From an uncultured Pirellulaceae bacterium (GTDB lineage: Bacteria > Planctomycetota > Planctomycetia > Pirellulales > Pirellulaceae): 46,049 bases of DNA. The stretch is from positions 1-46,049 of the forward strand of contig CAKZVF010000172.1 of the NCBI GenBank assembly GCA_937921995.1, in the 5' to 3' direction. This document shows, piece by piece, positions 15,256 to 24,899 of the stretch; position 1 is the stretch's first letter; each line of letters starts with the position of its first letter. The translations under genes were made by a program, and so were the position numbers. A model generated the notes under the pieces. The model searched no databases. It had not been told where the DNA came from and saw nothing but the letters and a program-made list of their open reading frames with translations.

Positions 15256-16434
15256 CTACTTGGACTTCTTGCGGAGTACGACCACCGTTTGACGCACGTG
15301 ATGGCAAGGCAAAATCGCTTCAATATCAAAGAAGCGTCCCCAGACGTTGCGGAGATAGCTGTTGGAGTGGAACACTTGGGCGCGGTAGGGACCGGACTGA
15401 GTGAACCGGTAGATCTTTCGTCCCTCGGGCATCGGCTGAGCCAACTGCGTTTTGAAATTGGGGTCAATCTTTACGATCGACTGAATCAAACGATTCTGCG
15501 GGTTGTCTATTTCACCATGCAGCACTTTCCAAGTTGCTTCATTGTGTACCGTCAGATAACACATGCCGTTGTCGCTCATGATGCGGCTCAGTTCGGCCAA
15601 CCAGTGCGTTTCAAAAGTGTCGATGTGAGTGAAAACCGAGAACGCTGTGATAATGTCGACCGAAGAATCGGGAATCGGCAACGTGGGAATGCAATGGTTG
15701 AAGACCGGTTTTACATTCATGGGAAGATGTTCGTACAACCAGCGGACGTGGCGTTGATTGATGTCGGTTCCCCAGATTTCAGGGATGTCCGAGTGAGCCG
15801 CGAAATGTCGCACGACGCGTCCGGTGGCACAACCAAAATCCATCACGCTTTTGGGAGTGATCCCATTTTGCTTGGCGATCTTCATGATCTTCAGATAGTC
15901 CTCCAGCCCGCTTAGCCAATAGGCTTCGTCGAATCCGGCGCTGTAACCTTCGCGGTCTTCGGCGGTTGGAATGGGCCAGGTGTCTTTACTGACAAAATCC
16001 GCAATCGGTTGCCCGGCAAGCATCGGCTTGATCACTTTCATCCGCGCCGTTTCTTCGAAAGCCTCGATGGGGCGACTGGCGGGGGAGGGGAGGCTGGTGA
16101 AAGGTGTTTCGTCCAGCGTGTTGCGGCTGATGTCGTCCTCCCACGATTCTGGACGAGGGAGTTTTACTTTCGCGGCCGCGGCAGAAGCTTGTGTGACGCC
16201 CGCGGCGCCCTGTCCTCCTCGCACCGGGCTTTGGGTTTGCTTCTGCTGTGGTTGTTCTGATTTCTGGTTGGCAGGCTGCGACTGTTCGGTTGGAGGTGGG
16301 GCCTGTTCGACCTGTTTCTTATCGCGCGTCAGCGCGGACTTGGCGCGTGTGAAAACAGATGAGGGCGGAACAACACGTCCCTGCGCGGGTGGTTTGTTTT
16401 GCTTATTGGGATCGACATCGGATGCAGAGTTCAT
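15256..16434 (-). CDS. Class I SAM-dependent methyltransferase with disordered N-terminus
   Basis: The 392-residue protein begins with about 95 residues rich in Gln, Pro, Ala and Lys that are probably disordered. From about residue 185 it has a Rossmann methyltransferase domain. Motif I is VMDFGCATGRVVRHF, followed by IWGTDINQRHVRWL (the acidic residue binding the ribose), then VDIITAFSVFTHIDTFETHWLAELSRIM and DNGMCYLTVHNEATW. This is the usual small-molecule or glycan methyltransferase type, and the substrate is not identifiable. The last part (HSNSYLRNVWGRFFDIEAILP) resembles O-methylating enzymes of glycan clusters, but no glycan cluster is present. A bidirectional terminator follows its stop. 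Confidence 0.88.
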   Translation of the reverse strand: MNSASDVDPNKQNKPPAQGRVVPPSSVFTRAKSALTRDKKQVEQAPPPTEQSQPANQKSEQPQQKQTQSPVRGGQGAAGVTQASAAAAKVKLPRPESWEDDISRNTLDETPFTSLPSPASRPIEAFEETARMKVIKPMLAGQPIADFVSKDTWPIPTAEDREGYSAGFDEAYWLSGLEDYLKIMKIAKQNGITPKSVMDFGCATGRVVRHFAAHSDIPEIWGTDINQRHVRWLYEHLPMNVKPVFNHCIPTLPIPDSSVDIITAFSVFTHIDTFETHWLAELSRIMSDNGMCYLTVHNEATWKVLHGEIDNPQNRLIQSIVKIDPNFKTQLAQPMPEGRKIYRFTQSGPYRAQVFHSNSYLRNVWGRFFDIEAILPCHHVRQTVVVLRKKSK

Positions 16435-16565
16435 GTTCGTTCTTCATTTTAAGATGACTGCTTCTAACACAATGAAATATATTAGACCGAAGGCCAACAT
16501 GCCAGCAATATCAGTATTGCGTGGCTGTAGAGTCATAAATTGGTTCATGAGGCAGTGTATTAACG

Positions 16566-16599
16566 AAAAAATGGCAGGCCAAAGATTTGACCTGCCATT
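16566..16599 (-). terminator. Terminator of the large vWA protein gene
   Basis: AATGGCAGG and CCTGCCATT pair around a 12-nt loop and run into a T-tract on the minus strand, 34 bp after the stop codon of the gene ending at 16633. Confidence 0.88.
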
Positions 16600-16632
16600 G
16601 AAAATTGAGACTATTTGTGTGTGGAAACCGGA

Positions 16633-19600
16633 TTAGAATCCTCCGCCTGCTCCACCACCGCCTGCTCCACCACCGCCCGCACCAGCTCCACCGGCAGTGT
16701 TAACGTCACCCAAGGCGTTGAAGTTTTCAACGTCCGTGAGATCCGTAAAGTTCGGTGTCAAGCTGACGATGACATACAAACGATCCGAGGTGGTCGCATG
16801 CTGAACTTGAAGACTGGTTGAAATCTGGAAAAACTCAACCTCAGGCGAATAACCAACGACGCCGCCACGGAACAAGTTCGAATTGTCCTGATTGAGAATC
16901 GGGCCGCCTTCGGTGCCGCCACTGACCAATCCTCCATAGTATTCACTGGCCGCGGTCGAACTTGACCCTTGAGCCAATTGCTGCGCCAGAACTTGTTGGC
17001 CGACGATCATTTGTTTGTCGACCAGCGTCTTGAGCGTATGTTCTTCCAGCGAATCCTCACGTCGCCCTTTGGCCAACGTGAAATTGACGATCGTGCCTTT
17101 GCCTTCGATTGTGACAGGCCGCGCCTCACGTGTTTCGGAGTCAGAATTAACGTGGTGACGGACGTCAACGTTGACCTTGCCCGAGGTGACTTCGCCGGTG
17201 ATACGTTTGATCACCAATTGATAGTCTCCGGAGAAACCTTTGGGCAAAACGTACTTCTCAGTGATTTTGCCTGACTGGTTGCTTCCTTTGGATGCGTTAT
17301 CACCAAAGTGAACGCCTCCAGCGGTCGTGCGTTTGATCAAACGTGAACAAATCGTCCCGCCTGGTTCCTGCACGTAAAGGTCAAGATCGGCATCGCCGGT
17401 GTAGCTGATTTCGACAACACAATCACGTTGCTTGGCTTCGGTGATTGCCTGAGCGTACTCCTGCGCGGTGTCCACGTCTGAGGCTTTCAGTTCAGCCAAC
17501 AGAGCCGTCGAAATATTCTTTGCACGTTGGGCCAAACGTGGATTGTCGGGCCACTCTTGGGACAGGATCCCCACGGTCAGCCATTGCAATGCTTCTTTGT
17601 CATTGGTTTTTTTGGCGACCTCCAAACCCAGCAAGTAGGGCTGAGTTGAAGTCGGTTCGAGCGTTGCGACATCTCGCAGGATCTCGAGTCCACGTTTCTC
17701 CATGCCCGACTTCATCATGTATTTTGCAACATCGACCGCATCGGAGGCGCTGGTTGCGAAGTCCATCGCGGACATAAATACGCGTTCAATTTCAGATTTT
17801 GGTTTGCCTGAGAGTTCCATTGAGAAACCCAGTGCTTCGAACATCCAAGGTTCGACACGGTTATTTTGCATCGCGCCGTAGATCAGTCCAACGATCTCAT
17901 CAAAGCGTTTTTGCTTGATGTAGCTTCGAACGGTCTCACGCACATCCGCTGGCGAAGGGTGCACGCGTGAGAAATAATCGTTCCAAGCTTCCACAGGGGC
18001 TGCATCAGAGTTCAGCTGAATAACGGCAGGCTTCTTTTCTCGTGCCGCCGAAACGTTTTTAGCTTGTACCTGAGACGTGGTGCTGACTGGACCGTCTTGG
18101 ATGCAGAACGCACCACCACCGCCGCCTCGGCCGCCACCTCCACCGCCAAAGCCGCCGCCTCCACCTCCGAGGCCTCCACCTCCGCCGCCGCCCAATCCGC
18201 CGCCGATTCCACCGCCAAGTCCGGCGAATGGATTGAATCGAGGCGCGACCAAGTCACCCACGTTATAAACATCGGTAACAAGGTTCTCAGGATCGCTGAC
18301 GTTGGCTTGAGAGATGATTTTCAGCACTTCGTCACGGACGATGTAAGTCGCGTTGTACTGGTCCAGCATCAGTCGCAGTGCATTCTTGAGTCGGATGCCG
18401 CGGTAACGCGCCGTGACAAGTTCGTCCTCTGTCAGTGCATCATCAATCGCAGACTGATCCAGCACGATGTTGATGCCGTATTTGTCTTCCAGTTCACGTT
18501 TTACGTCGATGAAAGGCTGTTCGATGAATTCTAGATCGGCCGTCTTCTCCAACTCATTGAGAATCGCTTCTTCGCGAGCGCTTCCGGTCAAACGAGCATT
18601 GGAAAACTTCTTCCGCTTGTTTTTACGTTCGAGCCAAACTTCCGCGTCGGGGAAGGTAATCAAACGTTCGTCCAAAAATGAAATGTTGGCGCGTTCCATA
18701 TCATGATACATCTGCAAATTTGACATTTCTTTCATTCGCAGGTATCGCAGTGATCGTTCGTAGTTAATCCGAGCACGCGCGGTCGCTTCGGCCACAACGG
18801 TCTCAGGCCTGTTGGGGGCCAGTTCGTACGCCGTGTCGACCACGCCGGCAGCAGAGATGTAATTTTTCTCTTTCATCAGCGAGTTGAATTGGTTGATCAA
18901 ACGAGCAAACTTTTCTTCTTCGCGCTGATAGGTGTCTGCCGTTCGCAAAATTGACGTCGCGATCGCCTTGTTTTTCGCACTTTCAGCTTCCTGTGCTTCA
19001 AAGCCCAGTTTTTGCTGACGAGCACTATTGAGGGCCGATTCGAGCGAGTAGCGGAGATCGGTCAACGCACTTTCGTCAAGTTCGGAAGTTTGATCAACGA
19101 CCTCGATCATGTTCTTAAGTCGGTTGATGGCCTCGGCAGGGCTCGAACGCAATTCGCCAACGGCGCGAGTGATTTCGTACTGCACTTGTTTGCGAATCTT
19201 TTGTTCCACGATTCTCTGTCGATCAACTTCTTTGTCGATGATCTGCTTGCCGCCTTTTCTGGCCTGATCAAGAATCCGGTCGATGTCGCTTTCTCTGACG
19301 ACCGTTGGCGATCCCATCTGCAAAGGCGCGTTGATGTCGTCACTGACGACCGTCGGTGTATCGTACTGTTGCAGTGCGCGATCGGCGTCTTCAACCGAAC
19401 CAAAAATGTCTCCATCGGATTCGGTTGTCTTGGTCATCGAACCGGCTTCTTCGGTCGTCGCACCTTCGTCTTTGGTCATCGAACCGCCGGAGGGTTGAGA
19501 ATCGCCTTCGGCTTCGCTGCCAAAAAGTGAATCATCGGCCGACGGTTCAGGTGCTTCAACAACTTCACCGAACGCGGGTTCAGGGGCGGGATCGGGGGTT

Positions 19601-20922
19601 TCAACGTTTCCGCCAAATGGGTTGTCGGCCGCGGGCTCGGGAGCTTCAACGGCGTCACCGAAAGGGCTTGAATCGGTCGGTTCGGGTGTGTCGCCAAATG
19701 GATTGTCTTGAGCACGCATACGGGCTGCCATCGCAACCTGTTGTCCGCGAATGCCGTTGGGGTTTCTTTCTAAAGCCGCGTTGGCAAAAGTAACCGCAGC
19801 TTTGGGATCATTCATCGCCAGGGCGCGGACGCCAAGGTCGGCCATTGAATCCGAAGTCCGGTCCAGCACACGAGCGTAGGCACGAACTCCGTCAGATCCC
19901 ACCGTTGGCAACCGGACGCCGCCGTTTTTAGAGGCCGCGTCGATTAGGTTGGGTAGGAAGGCGAAGTCGATGTTGGATTCTTCTGGAGTGATTTCGCGCA
20001 CGATTGATTCATTCCGTCCGTTCAGCTTCCCACTTAGTTCCAACGTGATTGGATCGCGCGAGGTGACCTTGCCGAAAACGACGCTGTCTCGGTCGCTTCG
20101 AATGGGCGGACATACTTTAGGGTAAATCGACGCAATGCTTTGGGGCAACGCCGCGGCAGAAGGCCAGAACACCGATTCGCGAACAGTCGCGGCTAAACCG
20201 CGTGCTGCGTTATCCAGCGACGCTGGCTGGTCGACGTCGACGATGATGTTGCCGCCGGAGTGATTGGCGATTGCGGCCAATAGTTCGATATTACGATCAG
20301 GACCGATCGCGAAACTGGAAAAAGGAATCTCGTTCTTGACCAGTTGGCGAGTCGCCTTGGAGAGTGATTTGTCGGTGACCAAACCGGCGCGGCTAACGCC
20401 GTCACCAATGTAGATTACGTTGCGATTGCGATCGTCAGCAATTTGAAAACCATCAGCGGCGGTCTTCAACATCTTGATCATGTCAGTCGACCCCAATGCG
20501 ACGCGCTGTTTCAAGTTGTCGATCGAAGAAAGGACCTCTGCTGAATCAGGAGATGTAAAATCTTGATTCAACGCAACCGGATCCAGATCGACCGCAAACA
20601 CTTTGACGCGATCGGATGAATTAAGGCTGCTCAGGAACCCCTGCAGAACTTCAATCGAGTCTTGCTTGTAGACGCCTGTTTGGCTGGCGGAGGTGTCAAC
20701 GAAAACGATGATGTCAGACGGACGCTGGACATCAGCATCGACCGAGCCAAGGCTGAGCGAAAAACAGGTCTCGCCTTCGGCGTTGTCAAACGTTGCCATC
20801 CGTGGAGACAGCTTTTCCTGAGCGCTGGCGAGCTGAGCAAAGGAAGCCGTTGAAAGGCCCAATGCCATCAAACTCAAACAAACAACACGAAGCACGACTC
20901 TTCTTGAGCGGCATTTGGTCAT
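16633..20922 (-). CDS. Large secreted multidomain protein with vWA, STN-like and DUF2135-like parts
   Basis: The 1429-residue product is read from the ATG at 20922, which has GGAG 8 nt upstream and opens a signal peptide (residues 1-34, ending ASAQ). A further 29 codons are open upstream but not signal-like. Parts in order: von Willebrand A domain about 65-230 with metal site DTSAS at 76-80; a Pro/acidic linker about 430-540 with repeated NPFG/SPFG and APEP motifs; a coiled-coil region about 590-720; a secretin-N/STN-like domain about 780-880 (FIDVKRELEDKYGINIVLD, then LKNALRLMLDQYNATYIVRDEVLKI); a Gly-rich segment; TPR-like helices; a DUF2135-like beta domain (SYTGDADLDLYVQEPGGTIC); and a Gly-rich end. 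It is probably periplasmic or surface-located. Its function is unknown. Confidence 0.88.
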   Translation of the reverse strand: MTKCRSRRVVLRVVCLSLMALGLSTASFAQLASAQEKLSPRMATFDNAEGETCFSLSLGSVDADVQRPSDIIVFVDTSASQTGVYKQDSIEVLQGFLSSLNSSDRVKVFAVDLDPVALNQDFTSPDSAEVLSSIDNLKQRVALGSTDMIKMLKTAADGFQIADDRNRNVIYIGDGVSRAGLVTDKSLSKATRQLVKNEIPFSSFAIGPDRNIELLAAIANHSGGNIIVDVDQPASLDNAARGLAATVRESVFWPSAAALPQSIASIYPKVCPPIRSDRDSVVFGKVTSRDPITLELSGKLNGRNESIVREITPEESNIDFAFLPNLIDAASKNGGVRLPTVGSDGVRAYARVLDRTSDSMADLGVRALAMNDPKAAVTFANAALERNPNGIRGQQVAMAARMRAQDNPFGDTPEPTDSSPFGDAVEAPEPAADNPFGGNVETPDPAPEPAFGEVVEAPEPSADDSLFGSEAEGDSQPSGGSMTKDEGATTEEAGSMTKTTESDGDIFGSVEDADRALQQYDTPTVVSDDINAPLQMGSPTVVRESDIDRILDQARKGGKQIIDKEVDRQRIVEQKIRKQVQYEITRAVGELRSSPAEAINRLKNMIEVVDQTSELDESALTDLRYSLESALNSARQQKLGFEAQEAESAKNKAIATSILRTADTYQREEEKFARLINQFNSLMKEKNYISAAGVVDTAYELAPNRPETVVAEATARARINYERSLRYLRMKEMSNLQMYHDMERANISFLDERLITFPDAEVWLERKNKRKKFSNARLTGSAREEAILNELEKTADLEFIEQPFIDVKRELEDKYGINIVLDQSAIDDALTEDELVTARYRGIRLKNALRLMLDQYNATYIVRDEVLKIISQANVSDPENLVTDVYNVGDLVAPRFNPFAGLGGGIGGGLGGGGGGGLGGGGGGFGGGGGGRGGGGGAFCIQDGPVSTTSQVQAKNVSAAREKKPAVIQLNSDAAPVEAWNDYFSRVHPSPADVRETVRSYIKQKRFDEIVGLIYGAMQNNRVEPWMFEALGFSMELSGKPKSEIERVFMSAMDFATSASDAVDVAKYMMKSGMEKRGLEILRDVATLEPTSTQPYLLGLEVAKKTNDKEALQWLTVGILSQEWPDNPRLAQRAKNISTALLAELKASDVDTAQEYAQAITEAKQRDCVVEISYTGDADLDLYVQEPGGTICSRLIKRTTAGGVHFGDNASKGSNQSGKITEKYVLPKGFSGDYQLVIKRITGEVTSGKVNVDVRHHVNSDSETREARPVTIEGKGTIVNFTLAKGRREDSLEEHTLKTLVDKQMIVGQQVLAQQLAQGSSSTAASEYYGGLVSGGTEGGPILNQDNSNLFRGGVVGYSPEVEFFQISTSLQVQHATTSDRLYVIVSLTPNFTDLTDVENFNALGDVNTAGGAGAGGGGAGGGGAGGGF

Positions 20923-21607
20923 ATCTAACTCCGACACGATCGTTATTGGGGATATTAATCCGAGGGGCTTAGTCCCCAGTTTATTGCAGTTTTGCGCCCG
21001 CTTGGGCACGCTTTAGTAGTGTATTTTGAGTACTGGAGAATCTCCACACAAATTACCTGTTTTTACCGCCTTGCCCAGACTTTGGTTCCCGCAAAGCCCT
21101 CAATTTCCGATCTTGTAGCACGCGGGGTGCCCAGCAGTGGCCAGATGGTCGCAAAGTGTGTGGTAAATCAAGCGCAGCGAAGCGGTAATACACTAAAAGC
21201 AAGGTCTGTGCCAAGACTGTCTAGCGTGCTGGCAAACGGCGATAGCGACGTGGTTTTTCCGTTTTCCTAGGGGATTTTCGAATTTAATCGGGAAATCGAG
21301 CTGAAATAGGCGGCAATCGCCAAAAATAAATTTGTACGTTTCTGAAGCGCTGATTAAGAGAGCTATGTACGATTCTGCTGCACCGTGGATGGCAGCGATC
21401 GCCAAACAATGGCCACGGAAATGCCAGATCGTGGGCTTTATCAGCGGGATCTGGTGCTTTTGAAGCCCAGAAGAAAACACAATGGTCCGGTCGATCACCG
21501 AAGCGTGCGAAACCCCATCCCCGGTGTTCAACGCCGCCAAGAATCCTGATGAATGCCCGTTGCGGCGCTTTGAAACGTTACCCAGCACGAACCGCCGCGC
21601 TCTGGAC
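20923..21607. other. Intergenic region between two minus-strand secreted-protein genes
   Basis: About 685 bp with no supported gene. Frames on both strands are short, lack ribosome-binding sites, or only overlap the neighbouring gene. Two small GC hairpins (GGGG with CCCC near 20965, GCCC with GGGC near 21000) lie close to the vWA-gene start and may belong to its leader. Confidence 0.45.
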
Positions 21608-22480
21608 CTACGAGCGGCTGGCGAGGAATTGCTTCGAGATCGTGCGGTAGAAAGCGATGGCATTTTCCCACCGGTCGGCGATGACGGCGGCGAGATCTTG
21701 CAATGCCACAGTGATTTCAGATTTCTTCCGATCAGCAACCGGCGTTTTAACAATCTGCATTTGAGAGGCAGAGGCGTCGGCGATTTTTTGGCTGTCGGCG
21801 CGCTTTGCGGCCGCGGGTGTCGCTGGAATCGCGAAGACAACATCCCATCGGTCACAGTCACCATAGTAATCCCAGTAGTCTCTTCTTCCCGACGTCATCG
21901 CGCGGGGTTGCTCGGTCGGCTCTGCCTTGGCTGGCGTGACCTTGACCAGTTTCAACTTCAAGAGCTGCGTTTGGCCGCGTTTGGCTTGCGCGCTTTTGAT
22001 CGGTTGGGGAAGTGGGCGTGGGATGAATTCGAAAGCCCCTTGATCCACCGGGTCGTCCAGCTCGCTGTACCGGACGGCCAGGCTGGAAGGAGATTCCCAA
22101 ACCCAATTGACGACAGGAGCATTCCTCGTGCCTTGGGAAATTTGAGTCATCGATTCCCGCTGCTGGGCTGGCTGTGGCTGATCAAAAGCGATCGAAATGT
22201 CTTTGGCAGGACGCACATCCACAACCGGCATCTGCCAGTTGCGCGATTGTTTCACTGGCGAAGCACGAAATCGAAATTTGTCGTGAAACGCATCCGATGA
22301 AAGTATCCTGTCCGAAATGCCTTGATCGGCCAGTTCAATCCAGTGACTCAGGTGCGATTGCAAGGCACGACCGCGGAGAGCGCAGAGCGAATGTTCGCCG
22401 TAGGCTTGGGCGGCAGTAGATTGAGCGCATGTCGTTAAGAAAACGAGGACGCATACGATACCGATCGAAGATCGAATCAT
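21608..22480 (-). CDS. Secreted protein of unknown function
   Basis: The 290-residue product starts at the ATG at 22480 (MIRSSIGIVCVLVFLTT), preceded by GGAG at normal spacing; an upstream in-frame ATG is less likely. Residues 1-25 form a signal peptide with a likely cleavage after AAQA. The mature part shows two single cysteines (near SLCALRG and YGDCDRWD), a Pro/Gln-rich middle and an aromatic cluster RRDYWDYYGDCDRWDVVFAIP near residue 205. No known domain was recognised. It lies upstream of the large vWA gene on the same strand, but 685 bp separate them. Antisense frames here are shadows. Confidence 0.72.
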   Translation of the reverse strand: MIRSSIGIVCVLVFLTTCAQSTAAQAYGEHSLCALRGRALQSHLSHWIELADQGISDRILSSDAFHDKFRFRASPVKQSRNWQMPVVDVRPAKDISIAFDQPQPAQQRESMTQISQGTRNAPVVNWVWESPSSLAVRYSELDDPVDQGAFEFIPRPLPQPIKSAQAKRGQTQLLKLKLVKVTPAKAEPTEQPRAMTSGRRDYWDYYGDCDRWDVVFAIPATPAAAKRADSQKIADASASQMQIVKTPVADRKKSEITVALQDLAAVIADRWENAIAFYRTISKQFLASRS

Positions 22481-22821
22481 TATGGGCTCCAAATATATGG
22501 TTATCGCGTCCATGCGAGTGGTTCTTTTTTGATGCGCCGTTTTGAAAATACAATGTTGACGCAGTTGTTAGTTCATCGGGATTGCGAAATGTGAACCTTC
22601 TGTAGAAGGGGTGCGGATTAGCGAATTCCTCCGGACTGCGATTGTGTTGTACGAATTTTTTCGGTTCTGCCGTCTCGATTCTGCCAATTCAACAGGGCTT
22701 TCACAGTGGCGATGGCGGACGAACTGTTTTGAAATTTTGGCGTAACACGATATAACCACCTTGGGTTTAACCAGCGCGAAATTTTCTAGCGCATTACCAA
22801 CGAACAAGATTTAGAGAAACC
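22481..22821. other. Divergent intergenic region upstream of HtrA-like gene
   Basis: About 340 bp between divergent genes. No gene, repeat or clear operator was seen; it presumably contains both promoters. Confidence 0.4.
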
Positions 22822-24012
22822 ATGAAATCACAGCTCTTTCTTTTCTGTTGTGCGGCAACCATCGGCGGCGCGGTCGCCTTGGCCTTGCTGGGGCAATTTT
22901 TCGATTCGCCCGCTCAAGCATGGCAACGTCCTTTAGCCGGGCTGACCGGACAGGCCGGCGCGGCGACTCAAGGGGAACCTGCAATTGTAGAAATTCGGAC
23001 GTCCCAACGGCCTAACCGTGTTTTCAGTTCTGAAGAACAGACCAACATCAGCGTCTACGAGGAAACCAAACGCAGCGTCGTCAACATTGACACCAGCACC
23101 GTCGTAAATTTGAGATGGCTGGGCCGCAGTGAAGAAAAGACTGGGTCGGGCTCCGGTTGGGTGCTGGATAAGACTGGCCACATCGTGACCAACTATCACG
23201 TCGTGGCAGGTTCGGACATCGTGACGGTTACCTTTGGCGAAGGCGAGGCCGTCGCCGCAGAGGTCATTGGCACCAGTGCCCAAAATGACATCGCCGTGCT
23301 CAAAGTCAAAGTCGATCCGGACCTGCTGTTTCCAGTCACCATTGGTGATTCGAAATCGCTGCGCGTCGGTCAGAAAATTTTTGCCATTGGAAACCCCTTT
23401 GGCTTGCAACGCACGATGACGGTAGGAATCGTTTCGAGTCTCGACCGATCCATAAAATCAAAAAATGGTCAGCCAATGAGAAACATTGTCCAGATCGACG
23501 CGGCGCTGAATCAAGGTAACTCAGGCGGACCGCTGCTGGACAGTCAGGGAGATCTGGTGGGAATGAATACGGCGATCGCATCGTTGACAGGTGAAAACAC
23601 CGGCGTTGGATTTGCGGTTCCCGCGAAAACGATTCTGCGCGTTGTGCCTCAACTGATCGAATACGGTCGTTTTCGGAGTGCTTGGCTGGGCGTTGACTAT
23701 TTTTGGAAGTCCGATCAAGGCATCGGTATCGCCAAAGTCGCACGTGGCGGTCCGGCAGATCAGGCGGGATTGCAAGGGTTGCAAGCCGAGCGGCAGATCG
23801 TGCAGTTTGGAAACGGTCAGACCGCCGTCGTGCCGCGCTGGAACAAAGAGTCCGCGGACATCATCTTGCAAGTCGACCAAATGGAAATTGAATCTTTGGA
23901 TGATTTCCAAGCGGTTGTTGAGAGCAAGGATCCGGGAGATTCGGTGGATTTATTAATCCTCCGCGGTGGTCAGACTCGGCAGTTGTCCGTTAAGTTAGGT
24001 GAAGAACGGTAG
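22822..24012 (+). CDS. HtrA/DegP-like serine protease with one PDZ domain
   Basis: The 396-residue protein has an N-terminal signal or anchor helix (residues 5-25), so it works outside the cytoplasm. The trypsin-like domain covers about 75-275 with the full catalytic triad: His126 in TNYHVVAG, Asp156 in QNDIAVLKV and Ser234 in NQGNSGGPLLD. GNPFGLQRTMTVGIVSS and NTGVGFAVPA are typical of HtrA proteins. A single PDZ domain follows (about 290-390, WLGVDYFW through ILRGGQTRQLSVKLGE), with a small insertion after GGPADQAGLQG. Such S1C proteases degrade or refold damaged envelope proteins. The gene is 131 bp upstream of ispD on the same strand. Confidence 0.95.
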   Translation: MKSQLFLFCCAATIGGAVALALLGQFFDSPAQAWQRPLAGLTGQAGAATQGEPAIVEIRTSQRPNRVFSSEEQTNISVYEETKRSVVNIDTSTVVNLRWLGRSEEKTGSGSGWVLDKTGHIVTNYHVVAGSDIVTVTFGEGEAVAAEVIGTSAQNDIAVLKVKVDPDLLFPVTIGDSKSLRVGQKIFAIGNPFGLQRTMTVGIVSSLDRSIKSKNGQPMRNIVQIDAALNQGNSGGPLLDSQGDLVGMNTAIASLTGENTGVGFAVPAKTILRVVPQLIEYGRFRSAWLGVDYFWKSDQGIGIAKVARGGPADQAGLQGLQAERQIVQFGNGQTAVVPRWNKESADIILQVDQMEIESLDDFQAVVESKDPGDSVDLLILRGGQTRQLSVKLGEER

Positions 24013-24143
24013 GCGAAAAGAAACCGGGATGAGCCTTAACGTTCCTGATTTTTGACGTCCCCATGGCTTGAACTCCCGGCGAATGAGTATCTCGTTGGGC
24101 TGACCTTTCTAGCCCCGAGTAACCTTAGCTGACAGAAACTTCC

Positions 24144-24887
24144 ATGGCATCTTTTTGTGTGATCATCGCGGCGGCGGGAAAGAGCAGTCGCTTCAAAGAC
24201 ATGCACTTCAAAAAACCCTTCGCCATTCTCAATGGAAAAGCGGTTTGGCTGCACTCTGCGGAACTATTTCTCAAACGCAGCGACGTTAAGCAAGTCATCG
24301 TTGTGTTGGCGAAAGAAGACCAAGAAGAATTCGCGGCAAAATTTGGAGCCAATGTCGCCATTCATGGAATCGACATCGCCTCCGGCGGCAATGAACGATC
24401 GGATTCGGTCCAGAACGCATTGGCCAAGGTCCGAGACGACATCGATTACATTGTGATCCATGATGCAGCGCGTCCGTGCATCCATGAAGCCATGGTGGAT
24501 GATGTGTTTAACGCAGGCGTTGAGCACGGGGCCGCGATTCCCACGATTCCGGTCTTTAGCACGCTGAAGAAATCACTTGATGGGAAGACCGTCGATGAAA
24601 CTGTTGATCGTTCCCATCTGTATTTAGCGCAGACGCCGCAAGTTTTCGCAAAAGATATTTTGGTGGATATGTACGCGCGGCGTGGCGACGTGCAACCGAC
24701 CGATGAAGCCCAGCTGGCCGAAATGTTGGGGCATAGGGTGGCGATGGTGGAAGGTTCTCACTTGAATATCAAGATCACCAAACGCGCTGATTTGGATCTC
24801 GCCAAAGTGTTCCTCTCGGCATTGCCCAAGCCGCGCTTCGACGCTCCACCGCATCCGTTTTCAGAAGGTGATAGTCTGTGGCGATGA
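24144..24887 (+). CDS. ispD: 2-C-methyl-D-erythritol 4-phosphate cytidylyltransferase
   Basis: IspD transfers CMP from CTP to methylerythritol phosphate in the MEP route to isoprenoids. The 247-residue protein has the normal length. The nucleotide-binding start IIAAAGKSSRF is intact, with a conserved Lys in KKPF. Further family markers are GGNERSDSVQNAL, VIHDAARP at 105-111, and TPQVF with DEAQLAE near residue 195. It resembles the stand-alone enzyme, not an IspDF fusion. Its stop lies 12 bp from that of the convergent dehydrogenase gene. Confidence 0.94.
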   Translation: MASFCVIIAAAGKSSRFKDMHFKKPFAILNGKAVWLHSAELFLKRSDVKQVIVVLAKEDQEEFAAKFGANVAIHGIDIASGGNERSDSVQNALAKVRDDIDYIVIHDAARPCIHEAMVDDVFNAGVEHGAAIPTIPVFSTLKKSLDGKTVDETVDRSHLYLAQTPQVFAKDILVDMYARRGDVQPTDEAQLAEMLGHRVAMVEGSHLNIKITKRADLDLAKVFLSALPKPRFDAPPHPFSEGDSLWR

Positions 24888-24899
24888 ACGAAGGTGACG

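Noticed and set aside
18064..18534. Ala/Pro-rich plus-strand frames
   Set aside because: They are antisense to the Gly-rich segment of the large vWA protein, which explains the composition.
21193..22300. Frames of over 200 codons on both strands around 21.2-22.3 kb
   Set aside because: They overlap the signal-peptide protein read from 22480, which has a ribosome-binding site and signal; the others have neither.
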